A stretch of DNA of 7,522 nucleotides, taken from positions 1-7,522 of the forward strand of contig CAIQJW010000160.1 in NCBI GenBank assembly GCA_903872255.1. The letters run 5' to 3'. Every line of letters starts with the position of its first letter. Positions within the stretch are counted from its first letter, which is position 1. Positions 1-4,850 of this stretch are shown piece by piece. The notes below the pieces were generated by a model that was not told the origin of the DNA, made no database searches, and worked only from the letters and a program-made list of their open reading frames with translations. This DNA comes from an uncultured delta proteobacterium (GTDB taxonomy: Bacteria; Desulfobacterota; Syntrophorhabdia; Syntrophorhabdales; Syntrophorhabdaceae). Position numbers and translations under genes: made by a program.

Positions 1-2
1 AT

Positions 3-1358
3 GCTATCGAAAAGAAGATACTTTTAAGCGACAGGGACATGCCGAAGGCGTGGTACAATATCCAGGCCGATCTCACAACACCCCTGCCGCCGTCACTCAA
101 TCCCGAAACCGGTGACCCGATAACCCCGGACATGCTCGAGGCCATATTTCCGATGAACCTGATCGAGCAGGAGGTCAGCACGGAGAGGTTCATAACTATC
201 CCGGACGAGGTAATGGAACGTCTCCTCATGTGGAGGCCGACGCCTCTTTGCCGCGCAACGGCCCTCGAAAAATTCCTCGGCACTCCGGCGCAGATCTATT
301 ATAAGAATGAAAGCGTTAGCCCTCCGGGCAGCCACAAGCCGAACACGGCGATTGCCCAGGTTTACTACAACAAGATGGCGGGGATAAAGAGGTTGACGAC
401 AGAAACAGGGGCCGGGCAATGGGGAAGCGCCCTTTCATTCGCATGCAGCCAGTTCGGAATGGAACTGAAGGTCTACATGGTCAGGGTGAGCTTTAACCAG
501 AAGCCGTACAGGCGCATCATGATGGAGACATGGGGCGGCAAATGCGTGCCAAGCCCGAGTCCCGATACGGCCGCCGGAAGGAAGTTTCTCGAAGGCAACC
601 CGGACCATCCGGGCAGCCTGGGCATGGCAATATCCGAGGCGATCGAAGATGCCGTTACGTCGGAGAATACAAAATATTCACTCGGGTCCGTTCTCAACCA
701 TGTCCTTCTCCATCAGTCCGTTATCGGCCTCGAGGCGCAAAAACAGCTGGCGTCCGTCGGAAAATATCCCGACGTCATTATAGGGTGCGCGGGCGGGGGC
801 AGCAATCTTGCCGGCATAGCCTTCCCTTTCTTACGCGATAAGATCAACGGAAAAGAGCTTCGCGTGGTCGCATCCGAGCCTACATCATGCCCGTCCCTTA
901 CGAAAGGGTGCTACGTTTATGATTTCGGAGATACCGCCGGAATGACGCCGCTCTTGCCGATGTATTCGGTGGGCCACGGGTTCGTTCCCGCCCCGATCCA
1001 TGCGGGCGGGCTTCGTTATCATGGAATGGCCCCGCTCATCAGCCGGGTTTTTGCAGACGGACTTATCGAGGCCAGGTCCTACAATCAGATCGAGACATTT
1101 TCTGCAGGCCTCATTTTCGCGAAGACAGAAGGGTTCATCCCTGCCCCCGAGACGAACCATGCGATCGCCTGCGCCATCGACGAAGCGAAAAGGGCCAGGG
1201 AAGAGGGCAAAGAAAAGGTGATCCTCTTTAATTTCAGCGGCCAGGGTACGATCGACCTGCCGTCGTACGATGCGTTCATGTCCGGGAAGCTACAGGACTA
1301 CTCCATGCCGGACAGTGAGATTGGGGAATTGTTGAGGGACTTGAGAACAATAGCTTAG
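3..1358 (+). CDS. trpB: TrpB2-type tryptophan synthase beta chain (PLP enzyme), 5' end outside window
   Basis: This is a PLP-dependent tryptophan synthase beta-like protein of the long TrpB2 class, which condenses indole with L-serine to give tryptophan. Numbering from the ATG at 39, the PLP Schiff-base lysine is K100 in GSHKPNTA. The catalytic glutamate is E122 in TETGAGQWG, where TrpB1 would have AGQHG. The PLP-phosphate loop GGGSN is at 252-256, and the C-terminal part (HAGGLRYHGMAP, then ETNHA) is typical of TrpB2. The frame stays open upstream of that ATG to the window edge and reads AIEKKILLSDRDMPKAWYN. That resembles the conserved TrpB2 N-terminus ahead of the PKxWYN motif, and no SD-like sequence precedes 39. 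I therefore treat the gene as 5'-truncated by the window, with its real start a few codons before base 1. The family call is firm. Whether it makes tryptophan with a TrpA, salvages indole, or acts on another serine-type substrate cannot be decided here. No trpA is adjacent on the visible side. Confidence 0.93.
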   Translation, partial: AIEKKILLSDRDMPKAWYNIQADLTTPLPPSLNPETGDPITPDMLEAIFPMNLIEQEVSTERFITIPDEVMERLLMWRPTPLCRATALEKFLGTPAQIYYKNESVSPPGSHKPNTAIAQVYYNKMAGIKRLTTETGAGQWGSALSFACSQFGMELKVYMVRVSFNQKPYRRIMMETWGGKCVPSPSPDTAAGRKFLEGNPDHPGSLGMAISEAIEDAVTSENTKYSLGSVLNHVLLHQSVIGLEAQKQLASVGKYPDVIIGCAGGGSNLAGIAFPFLRDKINGKELRVVASEPTSCPSLTKGCYVYDFGDTAGMTPLLPMYSVGHGFVPAPIHAGGLRYHGMAPLISRVFADGLIEARSYNQIETFSAGLIFAKTEGFIPAPETNHAIACAIDEAKRAREEGKEKVILFNFSGQGTIDLPSYDAFMSGKLQDYSMPDSEIGELLRDLRTIA

Positions 1359-1360
1359 AG

Positions 1361-1390
1361 GCCGTAAGGCGTAAAGCGTAAAGCGTAAAA
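1361..1390. repeat. Heptamer tandem array 1 (GCGTAAA-type, 4 units)
   Basis: Immediately after the trpB2 stop codon there are four consecutive 7-bp units: GCCGTAA, GGCGTAA, AGCGTAA and AGCGTAA (1361-1388), followed by AA. It lies wholly between genes. It belongs to the same style of repeat as the arrays near 1632 and 4789. The function is unknown. Confidence 0.85.
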
Positions 1391-1406
1391 ACATGGGGAG
1401 AAGGAA

Positions 1407-1583
1407 ATGATACCATCGGTTATTTTAGAAGGGCGGTTGATGCTCTCAAATGAAAATAATTATTTTGACACGATGTTCCAGAATGACATTGCACAGGCAG
1501 TGCCCGGACGCACTGACGAGAAGCAACAGGCAGACGACGCCGGATTATGTTCGGGTGTAAAGGCCCTGTTAACCCTCGCGTAA
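1407..1583 (+). CDS. Candidate small hypothetical protein (58 aa)
   Basis: A 58-codon ORF starts at ATG 1407 and ends at TAA 1581-1583. A purine-rich GGGGAG (1395-1400) sits six bases before the start, a good Shine-Dalgarno match and spacing. The protein begins MIPSVILEGRL, carries an acidic/polar centre (YFDTMFQNDIAQ, then GRTDEKQQADDAG) and ends GVKALLTLA, with a single Cys near residue 48. There is no signal peptide or obvious membrane helix. I do not recognise the family. It fills the space between trpB2 and the Cys-rich gene, which would make the operon more continuous. It could equally be the remnant of a longer gene or a chance ORF, since 58 codons is within random expectation in one frame. 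The RBS is the main argument for translation. Confidence 0.4.
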   Translation: MIPSVILEGRLMLSNENNYFDTMFQNDIAQAVPGRTDEKQQADDAGLCSGVKALLTLA

Positions 1584-1631
1584 CTGGTCATAAGGCGTGT
1601 CGCGGAAAAGGAAGTTCGCCTTTAACTCCTT

Positions 1632-1652
1632 ACGATTCACGATTCACGATTT
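1632..1652. repeat. Heptamer tandem array 2 (ACGATTC, 3 units)
   Basis: Three 7-bp units ACGATTC, ACGATTC and ACGATTT stand just ahead of the ribosome binding site of the Cys-rich gene. Directly before them is AACTCCTTACG (1624-1634). This is the exact reverse complement of CGTAAGGAGTT (4819-4829), which ends array 3. The array therefore looks like a member of the same repeat family in the opposite orientation. Confidence 0.8.
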
Positions 1653-1656
1653 TGCC

Positions 1657-1662
1657 GGAGGT
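1657..1662 (+). promoter_or_regulatory. Ribosome binding site fixing the start of the Cys-rich gene
   Basis: GGAGGT lies four bases before ATG 1667. It supports that start over in-frame upstream starts such as 1547, whose extra 40 residues would be encoded by the heptamer array and other non-coding-looking sequence. Confidence 0.8.
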
Positions 1663-1666
1663 CAAA

Positions 1667-1909
1667 ATGGAAATATACTGTACCCAGCTTGGCATGCTTA
1701 TCGGGTTCGATTATTGCACGAAAGTCCAGAACGGTCTGCCCTGTTACAACACATTCGGGTGCTGGAAAGAAAGGGTTGACGTGGCTGCCATTCTTAAGGC
1801 AAATTTTACAGACGAAGAATTAATGTTAGCTTTCAATACCATACCGAAATCACGACTCCAGAGGATTATGGAGTCCGTCCATTCAGTTCGCTTAGGAGGA
1901 AAAAGTTAA
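1667..1909 (+). CDS. Small four-cysteine protein, possible metal or Fe-S binding (80 aa)
   Basis: This is an 80-aa soluble protein of unknown function. Its N-terminal half holds four cysteines at 5, 17, 26 and 32 (C-X11-C-X8-C-X5-C), set in aromatic/glycine-rich sequence: IYCTQLG, FDYCTKVQNG, LPCYNTFGCWKE. The C-terminal half is a predicted helical tail (VDVAAILKANFTDEELMLAF, then SRLQRIMESVHS). Four clustered Cys suggest a Zn or iron-sulfur site, but this is inference. The piece CYNTFGC closely matches CFNTFGC in the first ferredoxin motif of IorA encoded downstream. The start at 1667 is set by the GGAGGT just before it. Its stop TAA shares one base with the ATG of the aminotransferase, so the two are almost certainly translated together. 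Small Cys proteins of this look are, as far as I recall, annotated only as hypothetical in anaerobic proteobacteria. I cannot name a family. Confidence 0.8.
   Translation: MEIYCTQLGMLIGFDYCTKVQNGLPCYNTFGCWKERVDVAAILKANFTDEELMLAFNTIPKSRLQRIMESVHSVRLGGKS
1894..1900 (+). promoter_or_regulatory. Strong ribosome binding site of the aminotransferase gene
   Basis: AGGAGGA lies eight bases before ATG 1909, inside the end of the Cys-rich gene. It confirms a start that overlaps the upstream stop codon (TAATG) and therefore translational coupling. Confidence 0.8.
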
Positions 1910-3012
1910 TGCTGCTCTCCGACAGGGTAATGCAACTGCGGCCGTCAGGCGTGAGAAAGATCTTTGACCTGGCGCAAAAGGTAAAGAATCCGATCAACCT
2001 CAGCATCGGGGAACCAGATTTCGATATACCTGATGCCGTCAAGGACGAAGGGATCGGCTGGATCCGGAAAGGGTTCAACAAGTATACCCCTTCGGGAGGC
2101 ATACCCGAACTCAGGGAGAAGGTCCTTTTCCAGTTAAGGTCGAAGGGCATTATCTGCGATGACGTCATTATCACGGCAGGTGTGACGGGCGGCCTCCTCC
2201 TTGCGCTCATGACGATGCTCAACCCCGGGGAGGAGGTCATCATTCCCGATCCGTACTTTGTCCTTTACGAGTACCAGGTTGCTTTACTTGGCGGGAAACC
2301 TGTCTTTTTCAATACGTATCCGGATTTCACCCTGCGGGAAGAGGAATTGCGCAAGGCAATAACAGATAAGACCCGGATAATCCTTATCAACAGCCCGAAC
2401 AACCCGACGGGCATGGTCAATTCCCGGGAAGAACTGGAAATGGTGGCGCGTGTGGCCAGGGAAAAGGACCTTGTAGTATTTTCCGACGATATATATGATC
2501 GCTTTGTCTTCGATGAAGATACATCGCAAAAGCCGTACCTGGGACAGATATACGAAAAGACGATCACCTTCGGCGGTTTTTCGAAGACCTGGGGAATGAC
2601 CGGCTGGCGCTTAGGTTATGCGGCCGGGCCGAGCGAGGTCATACAGTGCATGATAACAATGCAGCAATATGCGTTCAGTTCCGTCACATCATTCGCACAG
2701 AAGGCGGCCCTTGTCGCCCTTGATGATACCATGGACGCAATGATCGACAATTACCGGAAAAAGCGGGACCTTATCTACGAAGGGATCAAAGATAAGTACA
2801 ATGTAGTGAAGCCCAAAGGTGCGTTTTTCATTTTCCCCGAGGTCCCTGGCGGCAAGGACAGCATGGCCTTTGTGGAACGGGCATTGGAAAATAACCTTTT
2901 TATTATACCCGGGAGTATCTTTTCATCGCGGGACAGCCATGTGCGCATCTCCTTCGCTTCCAGCGAGGAGAACCTTCTGAAGGGGATCGACGTCCTGAGA
3001 AAGCTGGCTTAA
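1909..3012 (+). CDS. Class I/II pyridoxal-phosphate aminotransferase
   Basis: This is a 367-aa fold-type I aminotransferase that transfers the amino group between an amino acid and a 2-oxoacid in the cytoplasm. The family landmarks are in order. The N-terminal segment has LSIGEPDFDIP and KYTPSGGIPELRE. NNPTG has N165 contacting PLP. SDDIYDRFVF has D193 binding the pyridine nitrogen and Y196. GGFSKTWGMTGWRLGY has K226 as Schiff-base lysine. Near the end is R346 in HVRISFAS, the arginine that binds the substrate carboxylate. It is slightly shorter than the usual 380-400 residues but has no missing motif. The sequence resembles the bacterial/archaeal aspartate/aromatic (class I gamma) type, but substrate choice cannot be read from motifs. 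Position upstream of ior genes suggests an aromatic amino acid to aryl-pyruvate step. It overlaps the Cys-rich gene by one base and is followed 18 bp later by the IorA-like gene, which has its own AAGGAG. Confidence 0.93.
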   Translation: MLLSDRVMQLRPSGVRKIFDLAQKVKNPINLSIGEPDFDIPDAVKDEGIGWIRKGFNKYTPSGGIPELREKVLFQLRSKGIICDDVIITAGVTGGLLLALMTMLNPGEEVIIPDPYFVLYEYQVALLGGKPVFFNTYPDFTLREEELRKAITDKTRIILINSPNNPTGMVNSREELEMVARVAREKDLVVFSDDIYDRFVFDEDTSQKPYLGQIYEKTITFGGFSKTWGMTGWRLGYAAGPSEVIQCMITMQQYAFSSVTSFAQKAALVALDDTMDAMIDNYRKKRDLIYEGIKDKYNVVKPKGAFFIFPEVPGGKDSMAFVERALENNLFIIPGSIFSSRDSHVRISFASSEENLLKGIDVLRKLA

Positions 3013-3030
3013 ATCAAGGAGCATACACGG

Positions 3031-4248
3031 ATGCATGAAAATATAGTCAGGCTGTTAATGGAAAATAACGTCCAGCAGCTTTATGTTACGAGCCGCTCGG
3101 CCTTGGCCGCTCTACGCAGTTCAGCGGCCTCTTATCCCGTTCATTGCGACCTGTCGACGAACGAGAAGATCGCTTACGAGCTTGCCCTTGCCGGGGCTTA
3201 TGCAAGTAAAAGGACTGCCTGCATCCTTTCGACGGAAGGGCTGTACGATGCCCTCGACCCTGTTATGAGCTCTGCATACACCGGAGTAGCCGGTTCCTTT
3301 GTTATCGTGGCGGTCGAGGAGAATACCGAAGAGGTAACGCCGCTGGGTATTTTCTCCAAGCTGCCCCTTATTGTCACCGAAACGGACGAAGAGCTGGAGA
3401 AGGCGGTATCGTATGCCTTTTCGATCTCTGAAGAATATAAGATCCCCGTCATAGTCCAGGCATTCCCGGGCGGGTATGAAGGCGTAAATGCCGACACCTT
3501 CGAAGGACCGGCAACAGACCGTAAAGCCGCGTTCCTGAGAAAAGAACCCGGACGATGGGCCGCGACGCCCAGGTTCCGATACCAGCTCCACGGGGAATTG
3601 AACGACAAGATCCGGAAGATTCGAGATGCGTTCGAAACATACGACGGCAACGTCGTGATCTCGAAGGGCACAACGGGGCTCATCACCGACAAGCTCTCCC
3701 GCCTGGAGTTCTACGATGAGGACGCCAGCATCCTTCGCCTGGCGACCGTTTTTCCGCTGCCCGAAAAGCTCACCCGGCATTTTATCGATTCGATGGATGA
3801 AGTCCTCGTCGTCGAAAATTACCCGGCGATAGAGCTTCAAATACCGGACCGGACAAAGGTGAAAAGCGGTTTTGTCGACAGGGGCAGGGGAAGGCCGCAA
3901 TTTGAAGAGAAGATACAGGGTTTTACCGTGATACGCGACCGGCTCGGGCCTGCGTCTTCGATCAACATGGCGCACGGCATCAAGAAGCTGCATCCCGACA
4001 GGAATATCATGGCCGTCACGTTCGAGGACCATTTTTTTCATTCCGGCATGCCTGCCTATATCAACAGTCTTTATAATGATTCGGCGAGCGTTCTTCTTAT
4101 CATGGTGAGTGAACTCGGGGACGAGATCAGGCGGGTCCTCAAAAGCTATGGTGTAGAGAACATCGTCGATATAAACGAGATAGCAGAACTTGCCTGGTTC
4201 AAGGATACGAAGGAGCCCGTCGTTGCGCTTTACAGGGGTATGATATGA
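3031..4248 (+). CDS. Degenerate IorA-like protein lacking TPP and ferredoxin motifs
   Basis: This 405-aa protein is related to the alpha subunit of indolepyruvate:ferredoxin oxidoreductase, which is normally about 580-620 aa. Residues 1-150 match the N-terminal POR domain; E45 in CDLSTNEKIAYELA aligns with E60 in TEWSSNELCAFEVA of the complete IorA downstream. Residues 205-290 match domain II (DEVLVVENYPAIELQI versus EKVLVVEETDMVIEAL). Residues 310-405 match part of the TPP-binding domain (FFHSGMPAYINSLYN). The working parts are missing: no YPGTPSSE, no CPGCPHR, no GDIGCYTLG, FEDHFFHSG in place of GDSTF.H, no DN.TTAMTG.QP, and no Cys-rich ferredoxin tail. It probably cannot bind TPP-Mg or carry electrons, so a structural or regulatory subunit is likelier than an enzyme. 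The frame is intact and has no internal stop, so it is not simply a decaying pseudogene. The stop overlaps the iorB start (ATGA), arguing for coupled, stoichiometric synthesis with IorB. Confidence 0.8.
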   Translation: MHENIVRLLMENNVQQLYVTSRSALAALRSSAASYPVHCDLSTNEKIAYELALAGAYASKRTACILSTEGLYDALDPVMSSAYTGVAGSFVIVAVEENTEEVTPLGIFSKLPLIVTETDEELEKAVSYAFSISEEYKIPVIVQAFPGGYEGVNADTFEGPATDRKAAFLRKEPGRWAATPRFRYQLHGELNDKIRKIRDAFETYDGNVVISKGTTGLITDKLSRLEFYDEDASILRLATVFPLPEKLTRHFIDSMDEVLVVENYPAIELQIPDRTKVKSGFVDRGRGRPQFEEKIQGFTVIRDRLGPASSINMAHGIKKLHPDRNIMAVTFEDHFFHSGMPAYINSLYNDSASVLLIMVSELGDEIRRVLKSYGVENIVDINEIAELAWFKDTKEPVVALYRGMI

Positions 4249-4808
4249 AACACGAGATAATATGCGCGGGGATCGGGGGAAGGGGAGTCCTTCTTGCCTC
4301 GACGATCCTGATAGAGGCGGCCATAAAAAGCGGTATGAAGGCCATGGCCTCGGATGAATACGGAATGTCCCAGAGGGGCGGCTCCGTCGTGTCGCTCGTC
4401 AAGGTGGGCAGTTATGCGAGCCCTTTTATCGGCAGGGAAAACGGAGATATACTTCTCGCATTTGAGGAAAGCGAATTCTACAAAACGCTGTTCTTTCTCA
4501 GGAAGGGCGGATTGGCGCTCGTCAACACGCGCTCAGCAACGCTCGGGGCATCTATTGATGGCATGCTGAAGGAAAGGCAGATAGCATACCGCTTAATTGA
4601 CGCCGACGGCATTGCCCGGGATGCAGACATGTTTCAATCGGCGAATATGGCGCTGCTCGGCGCATTCGCCTCTTTCGGGATCGAGCCGTTCACGCGGGAT
4701 GTCCTCGAGACCACCATCCGTTCCCGGGTACCGGAAAAATTCTTGGCGAAGAATCTCGCCGTTTTTGAAACGGGATTCGAGACGGCGCGGCGTAAGGCTA
4801 AAGGCTAA
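4245..4808 (+). CDS. iorB: Indolepyruvate:ferredoxin oxidoreductase beta subunit
   Basis: This 187-aa protein matches the gamma-type domain of pyruvate:ferredoxin oxidoreductases that forms IorB, the small partner of IorA in oxidative decarboxylation of aryl-pyruvates to aryl-acetyl-CoA. The glycine-rich start GIGGRGVLLAS (9-19), the hallmark DEYGMSQRGGSV (about 38-49) and GDILLAFEESE (about 67-77) are all present. The length is close to the family norm of about 190-210. Its ATG overlaps the stop of the IorA-like gene by four bases. The last five codons (RKAKG) and the stop are made by heptamer array 3, so the tail was set by the repeat rather than by the family. No motif is missing, and it should be competent to pair with the full IorA encoded 42 bp downstream. 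Confidence 0.92.
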   Translation: MKHEIICAGIGGRGVLLASTILIEAAIKSGMKAMASDEYGMSQRGGSVVSLVKVGSYASPFIGRENGDILLAFEESEFYKTLFFLRKGGLALVNTRSATLGASIDGMLKERQIAYRLIDADGIARDADMFQSANMALLGAFASFGIEPFTRDVLETTIRSRVPEKFLAKNLAVFETGFETARRKAKG

Positions 4809-4823
4809 AGGCTAAAGGCGTAA
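4789..4823. repeat. Heptamer tandem array 3 (GGCTAAA-type, 5 units) across the iorB stop
   Basis: Five 7-bp units run in series: GGCGTAA, GGCTAAA, GGCTAAA, GGCTAAA and GGCGTAA, followed by GGAGTT. The array starts inside iorB, supplies its final codons and stop (TAA 4806-4808), and fills most of the short gap to iorA. The end CGTAAGGAGTT (4819-4829) is found again as its reverse complement at 1624-1634. Confidence 0.88.
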
Positions 4824-4837
4824 GGAGTTTGGCACAT

Positions 4838-4844
4838 TGGAGGA
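4838..4844 (+). promoter_or_regulatory. Ribosome binding site supporting the GTG start of iorA
   Basis: TGGAGGA lies six bases before GTG 4851. No other start codon in this frame has a comparable site, so the GTG start is preferred. Confidence 0.8.
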
Positions 4845-4850
4845 TCGCGA

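Noticed and set aside
1..27. ATG at the first base as a gene start
   Set aside because: It opens an eight-codon frame ending at TAA 25-27 and is out of frame with trpB2.
1460..1500. TTGACA-like -35 box (inside TTTTGACACG) between trpB2 and the Cys gene
   Set aside because: No acceptable -10 hexamer appears 16-18 bp downstream, and the site lies inside the candidate small ORF.
1591..1624. Short inverted repeat AAGGCG...CGCCTT upstream of array 2
   Set aside because: It has only six pairs with a roughly 19-base loop and no further support. It probably reflects the repeat family's base preferences rather than a regulatory hairpin.
1547..1666. Upstream extension of the Cys-rich protein to the ATG at 1547
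   Set aside because: The extra 40 residues would be encoded by the heptamer array and other non-coding-looking sequence and overlap the 58-codon ORF. The GGAGGT at 1657 fits the ATG at 1667.
3121..4041. 306-codon open frame on the minus strand
   Set aside because: It lies entirely within the IorA-like gene, is rich in Arg/Gly/Asp patterns typical of antisense shadows, has no recognisable motif, and the plus strand encodes a clear family member.
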